From the NCBI GenBank assembly GCA_017559845.1, contig JAFYQQ010000056.1, positions 1 through 32,334 on the forward strand: a DNA stretch of 32,334 nt, given 5' to 3'. Within the stretch, counting starts at the first letter, position 1. Every line of letters starts with the position of its first letter. The DNA comes from Bacteroidaceae bacterium. Lineage in GTDB: Bacteria; Bacteroidota; Bacteroidia; Bacteroidales; Bacteroidaceae. Below the pieces are notes generated by a model. The model had not been told where the DNA came from. It did no database searches and saw nothing but the letters and a program-made list of their open reading frames with translations. A program made the translations under genes and the position numbers. Below, one piece after another: positions 1 through 6,063 of this stretch.

Positions 1-43
1 CACAAGCACGTTGTATCAATTGAGGGAATGTAACATTTGCCAT
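1..43 (-). CDS. 5' end of an unidentified gene, cut by the window edge
   Basis: A minus-strand ATG at 43 opens a frame with no stop to the edge; it reads MANVTFPQLIQRAC. A purine-rich AAAAGG lies about 7 nt upstream of the ATG, and a TACCTTTG -7 element lies at 78-71, the right distance for a short leader. Fourteen residues are too few to identify a family. The promoter and ribosome-binding context are the main support, and the gene would be divergent from the regulator at 649. Confidence 0.4.
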   Translation of the reverse strand, partial: MANVTFPQLIQRAC

Positions 44-70
44 AAGCTTACCTTTTACGTATTCATACTA

Positions 71-78
71 CAAAGGTA
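71..78 (-). promoter_or_regulatory. -7 element TACCTTTG for the left-edge gene
   Basis: The minus strand reads TACCTTTG, matching the Bacteroidetes TAnnTTTG -7 consensus, 28 nt before the ATG at 43. No TTTG -33 box is present at 19-21 bp, so only half of the promoter is visible. A second TACCTTTG lies at 176-169 on the same strand. Confidence 0.35.
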
Positions 79-262
79 ACTTAAGCTTAATGTTTTTCAT
101 TCACTTTGGCGTGATTTTTTTATCTCATGGGCATTTCATAAGTACAATTATTTTAAAAATTAACGATGCAAAGGTATGCTATTTATGTTTATACCGGCGA
201 AAAAGTTGATGCACAAGAATAAAGGTTGTAGATGCCTGTAAACGAGGTTATTGCGAATAATG

Positions 263-474
263 TGTACATTTATTCTCATGTACATTGACCTTTTGAGGTA
301 TCATCTTGGATTTGACAAGGGAATTGTTCATCACGTATTGCGAGAGGATACTCCTTGTTTTGCTCAGACAGGCCATAGGAAGACCTTTAACTGAGTATTT
401 CCCGTTAGATTGTACATCGATAAAATTGTGAATTTAATTGTATATCTGCAAATTAAGTTGATATAGATGTACAT
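263..474. promoter_or_regulatory. Four TGTACAT boxes, candidate operator sites
   Basis: TGTACAT occurs at 263-269, 279-285, 411-417 and 468-474. The core TGTACA is a perfect palindrome and the last copy sits in the longer palindrome GATGTACATC. The first pair is spaced 16 bp and the last copy lies just upstream of the -33 box at 483. The arrangement suits a dimeric DNA-binding protein, possibly the HTH protein encoded downstream. That assignment is inference. Confidence 0.3.
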
Positions 475-482
475 CACTTTTA

Positions 483-514
483 TTTGCCCACACCAATGAA
501 CTTCCGTAATTTTG
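483..514 (+). promoter_or_regulatory. Complete Bacteroidetes promoter upstream of the HTH regulator
   Basis: TTTG at 483-486 and TAATTTTG at 507-514 are separated by exactly 20 bp, a full match to the -33/-7 consensus for the Bacteroidetes primary sigma factor. It would give a leader of about 125 nt before the ATG at 649. A second -7-like TACATTTG at 595-602 has no matching -33 box. Confidence 0.65.
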
Positions 515-648
515 CATACAAATTCGTGGAAGTCTATTGACATAGACCAAGGAAGTTTTTCAAGAAGATCAAAACAGATGCTGATTTTTTTCCTTACATT
601 TGCGAACGTTAAAGTAACATTTACATCATTTCAATTGGACTGTATTGC

Positions 649-2238
649 ATGAAACAGATTTTTCTTTTCCTCATTCTCCTCATAGCCGCTTGCACGCCTG
701 CGGACAGAAACAAGGTATGGCTGCAAGAAGCCGAGCGGCATTACAGCCAGGGGAATATGGACAGTACCCTGAGTTGCCTGTACAAAGTGAATGAGGATAA
801 ACTGACGGGTGAGGACAAATACACGTTTTGCCGGGTGAAATCGAGTTGCTCGTTGGCCAGTACTCCGGCCGAGGTGGAACTGCTGTATGAGACAGTACGG
901 TATTATGAACAGAAAAAGGATTCGGCACACCTGAAGGCGATGCGAATGATTTTGACGCAGAACTTCATGTTTGGGCATGAATACGGGCGTGCCGATTCGT
1001 TATTGGCGGTGATGCACAACGAATTTCTCCAACACAACGATTCGGCTGGGATGCAATGGGTGTATGCCATCAAGTGTAATATGTTCAGCCATCAGAACAA
1101 AGTGGATTCGGCCCTGGCCTATATGGACAAGCGCATGGCTTTGCAAACAAGGGGAGAGGCGATACGCAACCTGCTCTGTAAAAAAGCGGAATTTCTGATA
1201 AAGGTCAAGCGGTATGACGAGGCGGAACAGCATCTGGATTCGCTCAGGGCCATGGCGGAAAGCACAACGGATGTTGATTACCTAAACTATCTGACGGAAC
1301 GCTATCGCCAACTTTATCATGAACAGGCGCGTTATGACAAGCTGATGGAGCTGCTCCAGGCGTCGCGGCAATATATGCGCAGAAAGGATGTGCCCGCACA
1401 TAATATGTACAAGGCACAGCTGTACGACCTGAAGCACCAAGAGGATTCGGCCAGATACTATTACCACTTGGTGGCCCAGTCGGAAAACTTGTTTTTGGCC
1501 ACCGAGGCAATGCATCATCTGTCGAGACACTATCTGACATTGGGCGATGCGGAAAAGGCTTACCAGTATCATCAGGATGTGGCGGGATACGTCAATCAGG
1601 TGTACATGTCATACCGTGGCCAGGCAAGGGACAACGCCTTCAATGAGCTGAAACTGACCACCGAGATAGATGCATTGAAAATCAGCCGCCAACAGCAGGT
1701 GATTGTGATTGTCTCCCTGTTGTTCCTGTTGTTCATTGCGGGGGCGGGCATGGTCTTCTTTGTACAGACGAAGAAGAAAAGGGATTTGATGCTGAGGCAG
1801 GTGCAGATGGAGCAGGAAAACCAGTTGCTGCGCCAGGCAGAAGAACTGGCCTTGCTGCGCGAGAAGTCTGGCCTGTTGCGTGAGGAACTGATCAGAAAGA
1901 TGGCGGTATTCCAAAAATTGCCCTCGCTGAACGAGAATTTAGCGCAAAATGACAAGGCCATCGCCATCACCGAAAGGGAATGGAGGGAAATACGCCGTTT
2001 GATGGATACGGAGTATGAGCAGTTTACCATGCGCCTGCTCAAGGCAGTGCCTGGCATGAACATCAATGACATCAATTTTTGTTGCCTGCTGAAAATCAAT
2101 GTCAGCATGCAGGACTTGGCTAACGTGTATTGTATCAACAAGGCTTCCATCAGCCGGCGCAAGCAGAGAATAAAGGAAAAGATTGGCCCGGAACTGTTGC
2201 AAGGCCAGACATTGGACGATTTCTTACAAAGGTTTTGA
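649..2238 (+). CDS. TPR / membrane / HTH regulator, Bacteroidales type
   Basis: 529 residues. The N-terminus is a lipoprotein-like signal (LLIAAC, Cys15). About 320 residues of helical TPR-like repeats follow, then one transmembrane segment at about 351-371 followed by KKKRD, then a charged coiled coil (about 375-440) and a C-terminal helix-turn-helix near 475-516 with the signature LANVYCINKASISRRKQRIK. This topology is known in Bacteroidales regulators that sense through the periplasmic repeats and bind DNA with the cytoplasmic end. The propeller lipoprotein starts 2 bp after its stop, so the two are one operon and probably one functional unit. The target genes are not evident here. Confidence 0.8.
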   Translation: MKQIFLFLILLIAACTPADRNKVWLQEAERHYSQGNMDSTLSCLYKVNEDKLTGEDKYTFCRVKSSCSLASTPAEVELLYETVRYYEQKKDSAHLKAMRMILTQNFMFGHEYGRADSLLAVMHNEFLQHNDSAGMQWVYAIKCNMFSHQNKVDSALAYMDKRMALQTRGEAIRNLLCKKAEFLIKVKRYDEAEQHLDSLRAMAESTTDVDYLNYLTERYRQLYHEQARYDKLMELLQASRQYMRRKDVPAHNMYKAQLYDLKHQEDSARYYYHLVAQSENLFLATEAMHHLSRHYLTLGDAEKAYQYHQDVAGYVNQVYMSYRGQARDNAFNELKLTTEIDALKISRQQQVIVIVSLLFLLFIAGAGMVFFVQTKKKRDLMLRQVQMEQENQLLRQAEELALLREKSGLLREELIRKMAVFQKLPSLNENLAQNDKAIAITEREWREIRRLMDTEYEQFTMRLLKAVPGMNINDINFCCLLKINVSMQDLANVYCINKASISRRKQRIKEKIGPELLQGQTLDDFLQRF

Positions 2239-2240
2239 CG

Positions 2241-3455
2241 ATGAGAAACATGATTTTGTCGGTTGTTCTGCTTGTGGGCATAACGGCTTGCGGACGACAG
2301 GAAAAGGAACATGTGGCAACTGCCATAGCGCAATTGCCGGTGGTGGCGGAACGTGTGGTGATGGGTGGCGACACAGTGGTTGTGTGCCATCCAGAAAGAT
2401 TGATAGACAGCATAGAACTGCCGCTGAGCCATTTTGTGGAGGATCTGGAAATAATCCCACTGGAGCGCAAAGATGAAGCTTATGTAAGAAGTTCCGGCGT
2501 GCGTGTCTCAGAGAATTACATCCTTGTACACAGCAGCCGCAACATGCCCTTCAGGCTGTTTACCCGCCAAGGGAAGTTTGTCTGCAACATCGGCTCTTCC
2601 GGCAATGGGCGCGGGAATTATGGCCAGGTCTCAGACTTTCAGTTGGACGAGAAACATAACCGCATCTATATTATGCCATGGACTGCCAAACAATTGATTG
2701 TCTATGACCTGCAAGGGCAGTTTCAGGGTTTCATCCCGCTGAATGCTCCCGACGAGCAACCCTGGGATTTGCCCAAATCGGTTTTCCGTGTGGATGGAGA
2801 CCGCAAGGAGATTACCATAGCCACCTTGCCCTGGAAGGTTAATCCCCGAGTGGCGTGGGTACAGGATTTTGAGGGGAATATACGGCAAGAGTTCCCTTAC
2901 AAGGGTTCGCATACAGAGACCGACTATAGTACGGATGTCTATCACAGGCATAATACGGGAACCTTCGACCTCTCCTTTTTAATTTTTAGGCCTCAAAAGA
3001 ATGATTCGCTTTACCGTTGTTCCCCCACGGACAAGTCCCTGCATCCTATCTTCACGTTTGACGTGCCGGGAAACAAGGTTTTTCCAAACGAATGCTTTGA
3101 ATATCCAACATGCTTCGTGGGGACCATTATCGGAAGGCTGGAACAGGATGGTTTCGTAACCTTTGAAAGCCGTGACCACCTAGACTTCTTCGTGGACAAA
3201 CGCACACTGCGAGGCGGAAAGTACCGGGTGTACAATGACTTCTTTGGCCACACTGCTGTGTATTGGTTTGAGCATGCGCGTAACGGATACTATTGCCGTA
3301 ATGTATCACCCTCCGACCTGAAGGAAGAATTGCAGGAAGCTCTACGCAGAAACGACCTCTCCCCGAACATGCGCAAAAAACTCTCCGCCTTGGAAAAAAG
3401 CATAGATGCAGACAGGGATAACAACTATTTAATGTTGGGAAAACTCAAACAGTAA
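2241..3455 (+). CDS. Six-bladed beta-propeller lipoprotein
   Basis: 404 residues from the ATG at 2241. A frame that starts earlier would overlap the upstream gene and lacks a signal peptide, whereas this start gives a lipoprotein signal LLVGITAC with Cys17. The body resembles the six-bladed beta-propeller family common in Bacteroidales: repeated strands with FxLDEKHNRIYI, LIVYDLQGQF and FEGNIRQEFPY blocks, each a blade-like unit. It is probably surface- or periplasm-exposed and acts as a binding or scaffold protein. It begins 2 bp after the HTH regulator and may supply the ligand or signal for that protein (inference). The C-terminal tail is lysine- and aspartate-rich. Confidence 0.75.
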   Translation: MRNMILSVVLLVGITACGRQEKEHVATAIAQLPVVAERVVMGGDTVVVCHPERLIDSIELPLSHFVEDLEIIPLERKDEAYVRSSGVRVSENYILVHSSRNMPFRLFTRQGKFVCNIGSSGNGRGNYGQVSDFQLDEKHNRIYIMPWTAKQLIVYDLQGQFQGFIPLNAPDEQPWDLPKSVFRVDGDRKEITIATLPWKVNPRVAWVQDFEGNIRQEFPYKGSHTETDYSTDVYHRHNTGTFDLSFLIFRPQKNDSLYRCSPTDKSLHPIFTFDVPGNKVFPNECFEYPTCFVGTIIGRLEQDGFVTFESRDHLDFFVDKRTLRGGKYRVYNDFFGHTAVYWFEHARNGYYCRNVSPSDLKEELQEALRRNDLSPNMRKKLSALEKSIDADRDNNYLMLGKLKQ

Positions 3456-3485
3456 GATTTCTGCCCCTCTGCGCAGCCCCGATTT

Positions 3486-3600
3486 TTACATCACGATGTA
3501 AACAGACTTACCGTTCTATGTAAGTCCACTTACATAACTATGTAAACGGATTTACACTTAAAGGTAAATCTGCTTACATTTTAATGACACCGCCTTGTAA
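3486..3600. repeat. Five-unit array of 22-bp palindromic repeats (TTAC / GTAA)
   Basis: TTAC begins at 3486, 3508, 3530, 3552 and 3574, exactly 22 bp apart. GTAA begins at 3498, 3520, 3542 and 3564, also 22 bp apart. Half-sites therefore alternate in orientation every 12 and 10 bp, so all face the same side of the helix. Perfect dyads include TTTACATC/GATGTAAA (3485-3502), GACTTAC/GTAAGTC (3505-3526), TTACATA/TATGTAA (3530-3545) and GATTTAC/GTAAATC (3549-3570). The fifth unit has lost its second half-site. It lies between the propeller gene and the DUF3990 cassette, in an otherwise empty 340-bp space. Confidence 0.85.
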
Positions 3601-3760
3601 ACGCAATGCGCTGATATTCTGGATTTAATATTACTTTAGGAAATTGGCTTTAACCAGGGTGATCGCTCTCCGAACGCCCCCATCCTCGGTGTTAAGATGT
3701 TTTTTTTCGACAAAACAAAAAAAATGCGAACATAATAATCGTCGTTTAAGGAAAATGCAC

Positions 3761-3768
3761 TATCTTTG
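3761..3768 (+). promoter_or_regulatory. -7 element TATCTTTG of the DUF3990 cassette
   Basis: TATCTTTG fits TAnnTTTG and ends 27 nt before the ATG at 3796. No TTTG is present at the -33 distance. Confidence 0.5.
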
Positions 3769-3795
3769 CCTTATAAGTCACAGAATCATTACACA

Positions 3796-4017
3796 ATGAA
3801 ATATAACATAAGAGACATAATTGAGTATATCATTGCATTGGTAAATGAATTTGCCAAGCGATTTGGTTTGACAGAAATACAGGCTTATCGTTATATTCGT
3901 ATTCATAAGGGCATTGCTTTCATTGAAGAAAATTATGGAGTTATGCATACCCTCAGTTTTGATGATGCAGTAAATGGAGTTGCTTTATATTGTAGAAGAA
4001 CAGGAGGTGAGTTATGA
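3796..4017 (+). CDS. DUF3791 protein, probable first member of a toxin-antitoxin-like cassette
   Basis: 73 residues. The start at 3796 is chosen because a -7 element lies at 3761-3768, and a start at 3766 would fall inside that element. The sequence has the DUF3791 pattern: an N-terminal amphipathic helix, FAKRFGLTEIQAYRYI, then KGIAFIEENYGVMHTLSFDDAV. The stop overlaps the next start by 4 nt (ATGA), so translation is coupled. DUF3791 proteins commonly sit next to DUF3990 genes. A neutralising or DNA-binding role is inference, and no enzyme motif is visible. Base composition is clearly more AT-rich than the flanking chromosomal genes, suggesting transfer. Confidence 0.75.
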   Translation: MKYNIRDIIEYIIALVNEFAKRFGLTEIQAYRYIRIHKGIAFIEENYGVMHTLSFDDAVNGVALYCRRTGGEL

Positions 4018-4481
4018 TTCTATACCATGGCTCCAATGTTGCAATTGAAAAGATTGAATTGGAAAAATCTAAGCCCTATAAAGATTTCGGAAAAGGTTTT
4101 TATCTATCAGAGAATGAGGAACAAGCTATAGAAATGGCTCGTTTTAAATCTCTCATATTTGGCGGAGAACCTACTATAACCAAGTTTGATTTTGACCCAG
4201 TTGTAATGCATAACACAAATCTTCGCGTCAAAACATTTGAAGGATACTCCGAGGAATGGGCAGATTTTGTGTTTGCAAACAGAGAAAATGTTGATGCAGA
4301 GCAATACGACATTGTTTACGGCCCGATTGCTAATGACAAAATCGGTTTACAGATTCGTAAATTCAAAGACGGCTCCATTGACAAAGCTGAATTTTTGAAT
4401 AGGCTTAAATATATGAAAGGTGTTACTTATCAATTTTATTTTGGAACAGAAGATGCCATCAAACATTTGATTAAGTTATGA
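4014..4481 (+). CDS. DUF3990 protein, PARP-like ADP-ribosyltransferase fold
   Basis: 155 residues, full length for DUF3990. The N-terminus LYHGSN (His5) and the block DFGKGFYLSENEEQAIEMA (Tyr30) match the H and Y motifs of PARP/diphtheria-toxin-type ADP-ribosyltransferases. The C-terminal YQFYFGTEDAIKHL offers Gln140 or Glu146 as the third catalytic position. The family is therefore a plausible NAD-dependent toxin or modifying enzyme; the target is unknown. It is sandwiched between two small genes with 4-nt ATGA overlaps at both ends, so all three are one transcript with fixed stoichiometry. No signal peptide, so it should act in the cytoplasm. AT-rich. Confidence 0.75.
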   Translation: MILYHGSNVAIEKIELEKSKPYKDFGKGFYLSENEEQAIEMARFKSLIFGGEPTITKFDFDPVVMHNTNLRVKTFEGYSEEWADFVFANRENVDAEQYDIVYGPIANDKIGLQIRKFKDGSIDKAEFLNRLKYMKGVTYQFYFGTEDAIKHLIKL

Positions 4482-4702
4482 CAGACAAAGAGTTTCAATA
4501 TATGAAAGAGGCTGTTTCTGCTGAATTGGCAGAATTGCTTTCAAATGATTTTGGGATGACAATCACTGAAACCCTTGACACTTTGTATGGTTCTGAAACC
4601 TATGTTAAGTTGTGTAATCCGAACACCGGATTGTATTTCCAAAGCACACAATATATATACACCATTTTAAAAGAGGAATTAAGGACTGGAACAATATCTT
4701 AG
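4478..4702 (+). CDS. Small partner protein of the DUF3990 cassette
   Basis: 74 residues, start fixed by the ATGA overlap with DUF3990. The sequence is acidic, with helix (EFQYMKEAVSAELAELL), then TITETLDTLYGSETYVKL and a C-terminal YFQSTQYIYTILKEEL. I do not recognise a catalytic motif. Small proteins of this kind accompany DUF3990 in Bacteroidales, and an antitoxin or chaperone role is the natural hypothesis, not shown by the sequence. No terminator hairpin follows directly. Confidence 0.65.
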   Translation: MTDKEFQYMKEAVSAELAELLSNDFGMTITETLDTLYGSETYVKLCNPNTGLYFQSTQYIYTILKEELRTGTIS

Positions 4703-4797
4703 TTATTGTTGTCTTTTGTTAGAGGGAAATGTTCTTTTGTCGAAAAAACAGATTATTAACGATGAACAATGAGCGAATGGACGTCTGTCTTACGCAA

Positions 4798-4839
4798 CCG
4801 CGGCTATTCGCCCTTCGGGCTTCGCGTCTTCCAGACGCA
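4798..4839 (+). repeat. 42-bp direct repeat, copy 1
   Basis: Identical over 42 bp to 5403-5444. It contains the hairpin GCCC-TTC-GGGC and ends in CGTCTTCCAGACG, itself partly palindromic. The core GTCTTCCAGACG also occurs at 5347-5364 in the same orientation and at 5205-5216 inverted. REP-like extragenic repeat. Confidence 0.8.
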
Positions 4840-4960
4840 CATCGCGCCAATCTCGGGAAAAGGAATTTTACTTCAATCTGATTGATTGCCACTTGCTTGA
4901 AAAACTTTTACAATACGACATCATTTTCTCTGTGTTGTAATGGGCTATAAGGAGGAAAAC

Positions 4961-5038
4961 GCCCAGTTGGGCGGAAAAAAGTGCCCAACTGGGAAAAAAT
5001 ATGTTTCCAGTTGGAGAAAAATTTTTTTCTAGTTGGAA
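4961..5038. repeat. Four-unit array of 22-bp palindromes (CCAGTTGG) with phased A-tracts
   Basis: Dyads GCCCAGTTGGGC, GCCCAACTGGGA, TTCCAGTTGGAG and TTCTAGTTGGAA begin at 4961, 4983, 5005 and 5027, exactly 22 bp apart. Each is followed by an A/T run, so palindromes and A-tracts alternate in helical phase and the DNA is probably curved. A further palindrome, ACCCC/GGGGT around TAATT, follows at 5039-5054 but out of phase. The period equals that of the array at 3486 although the sequences are unrelated. The first two units could also pair as one long hairpin (4962-4993). Confidence 0.8.
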
Positions 5039-5139
5039 ACCCCTAATTGGGGTGTTTTATGAAAATCGCGCTTTTGGTGGAGAAAAGGCCACAGACAAGC
5101 GTTTTGCCGTACATTGAAATATTTTGACAAAAGTATTAG

Positions 5140-5206
5140 AACAATTAACGATGAACGATGAACGATGAACGGTGAACGATGAATGTTGAGCTGTGAGCGT
5201 TGAACG
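5140..5206 (+). repeat. Heptamer array, AACGATG type, about 9.5 units
   Basis: Consecutive 7-bp units from 5140: AACAATT, AACGATG three times, AACGGTG, AACGATG, AATGTTG, AGCTGTG, AGCGTTG, AACG. Related runs lie at 4758, 5308, 5958, 6013 (inverted), 12172, 31328 (inverted) and 31811 (inverted), always outside genes or at gene ends. Confidence 0.8.
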
Positions 5207-5230
5207 TCTGGAAGACGGGAAGTTAAATAG

Positions 5231-5254
5231 CCGGGGGCTTTTAAGCCTCCAGTT
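5231..5254. terminator. GC-rich hairpin downstream of the heptamer array
   Basis: GGGGGCTT and AAGCCTCC can pair around a 2-nt loop. The same arrangement, heptamers followed by a CCGGGGGCTTT hairpin, occurs at 12172-12253, where it follows a gene as a terminator. Here no gene is nearby, so it may be just the repeat element. Confidence 0.4.
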
Positions 5255-5402
5255 CCTTACGTCCACACAATAAAGCGTCTGCAAAGACGCGGAACGGCAA
5301 CGATTTTTAACGATGAACGAGTATCGCTTGACTACCACGTTGCCGATTCGCGTCTTCCAGACGCCCATTTTGCTTCACTATCTTTTCCACGGGTTCAAGA
5401 AC

Positions 5403-5444
5403 CCGCGGCTATTCGCCCTTCGGGCTTCGCGTCTTCCAGACGCA
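5403..5444 (+). repeat. 42-bp direct repeat, copy 2
   Basis: Exact copy of 4798-4839, offset by 605 bp. The two copies bracket the second 22-bp array and the long heptamer array, so recombination between them would delete this stretch. Confidence 0.8.
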
Positions 5445-5469
5445 AATTGGGATATTAATCCATAAAACT

Positions 5470-5565
5470 CTAATAACCGATTTGGGCTAAAAAATCAGAA
5501 GGGGTTAACACTGGAATTTGTGAAAAATCAAAATGTTTGCAGTTCCTGGTTAAAATGATGTCACA
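5470..5565 (-). pseudogene. 3' remnant of a PIN-domain toxin gene
   Basis: Just past the antitoxin stop, in another minus-strand frame, 31 codons read CDIILTRNCKHFDFSQIP then VLTPSDFLAQIGY before TAG at 5472-5470. The pattern D-I-I-L-T-R-N-x-K-x-F then I-P-V-x-T-P-x-D-F-L is the C-terminal end of Bacteroidales PIN-domain toxins, with the conserved TRN Asp-rich pocket segment. The N-terminal 100 or so residues with the catalytic acids are missing and there is no start codon. The toxin was deleted and its end joined to the antitoxin gene. Confidence 0.65.
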
Positions 5566-5815
5566 ATGATTTATTCATGAGATAAGCAAAACAGTCATCT
5601 TCTTCAATTTGTTGTTGGGTTATTCCTTTGGCTATACCTCGTAGACGTTGGATACGTTGGGAATAGACTTGCTGGGAAGGAGCTGTTGTTGTTCCTTCTT
5701 TTGTTTCTTTATAGAGAGAAATATTTACCACTCCTTTCAACATTTCAATAGCTTTCATAATCTTGGGAGCTATGGAATTATCATCTAATGTAACAAGAAT
5801 CTGTGTCATACGCAT
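5561..5815 (-). CDS. Antitoxin-like protein, now without its PIN toxin
   Basis: 84 residues: MRMTQILVTLDDNSIAPKI, then a helix, then SQRIQRLRGIAKGITQQQI and EEDDCFAYLMNKSL. The C-terminal RIQRLRG...D-R/C-x-AYL pattern is typical of the small antitoxins that precede PIN-domain toxins in Bacteroidales. A beta-strand N-terminus could form the DNA-binding half. The coding frame is intact, while the toxin downstream is only a remnant that overlaps this gene's stop by 5 nt. It could be a protective orphan antitoxin or a decaying locus. A -7 element lies upstream at 5846-5839. Confidence 0.65.
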   Translation of the reverse strand: MRMTQILVTLDDNSIAPKIMKAIEMLKGVVNISLYKETKEGTTTAPSQQVYSQRIQRLRGIAKGITQQQIEEDDCFAYLMNKSL

Positions 5816-5838
5816 CTGCTTTTTATGGTTACTCAGTG

Positions 5839-5846
5839 CAAAGATA
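5839..5846 (-). promoter_or_regulatory. -7 element TATCTTTG of the antitoxin gene
   Basis: The minus strand reads TATCTTTG, 23 nt upstream of the ATG at 5815. A weak ATTG lies at 5868-5865 (18-bp spacer). Confidence 0.45.
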
Positions 5847-5957
5847 GATGTTTTTATTCAATAACAATATGATAAAGCCGAAAATTGAAGCACGTTATTA
5901 TTTTCGCGTCACTTATTTGGCTGAAATATTATGGACATGAAACAAATTTTAGCAAAA

Positions 5958-6049
5958 ACGATGAGCGATGAGCGGTGAACTTCATAAAGTTTTTATGACC
6001 TTATGTTTCACCCACTGCTCACCGCTCACAACTCACCGCTCACTGCTCA
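5958..6049. repeat. Inverted pair of heptamer arrays
   Basis: Plus-strand units AACGATG, AGCGATG, AGCGGTG (5958-5978) face inverted units CACTGCT, CACCGCT, CACAACT, CACCGCT, CACTGCT (6013-6047). The arms can pair (AGCGGTGA with TCACCGCT). The element lies 15 bp past the stop of the isomerase-like gene and may serve as its terminator. Confidence 0.6.
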
Positions 6050-6063
6050 AAGCTGAACGGCTG

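Larger units (their letters stand above)
44..648. other. 605-bp non-coding region between divergent genes
   Basis: No convincing gene lies here. The region holds -7 elements facing left (71-78, 169-176), a complete promoter facing right (483-514) and four TGTACAT words (263, 279, 411, 468). An open frame on the minus strand across roughly 240-430 lacks a good start and matches nothing I recognise. The long leader suggests control of the downstream regulator operon. Confidence 0.5.
4703..5469. other. 767-bp non-coding repeat island
   Basis: No gene was found. In order it holds: a short heptamer run (4758-4779), a 42-bp repeat (4798-4839), the second 22-bp palindrome array (4961-5038), a long heptamer array (5140-5206), a GC-rich hairpin (5231-5254), a small hairpin GCGTCT/AGACGC (5274-5289), a partial copy of the 42-bp repeat (5347-5364) and a second full copy (5403-5444). 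The remaining gaps are AT-rich and featureless. Open frames here simply read through the repeats. Confidence 0.7.

Noticed and set aside
240..450. Minus-strand open frame without a good start in the left intergenic region (contains GLPMACLSKTRSILSQYV)
   Set aside because: About 60 codons, no start codon with a ribosome-binding site and no family match; possibly a gene remnant but unsupported.
1596..2432. 278-codon minus-strand frame across the HTH regulator and propeller gene joint
   Set aside because: Shadow frame: it overlaps two well-supported genes and its product is an unstructured mix rich in Ser, Asn and Arg.
3486..3600. CRISPR array reading of the 22-bp repeats
   Set aside because: Units are contiguous with no unique spacers and only half-site identity, and no cas genes are present.
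5057..5368. 103-codon minus-strand frame in the repeat island
   Set aside because: It reads through heptamer arrays and hairpins (for example SSFTVHRSSFIV), so the frame is a by-product of 7-bp repeats.
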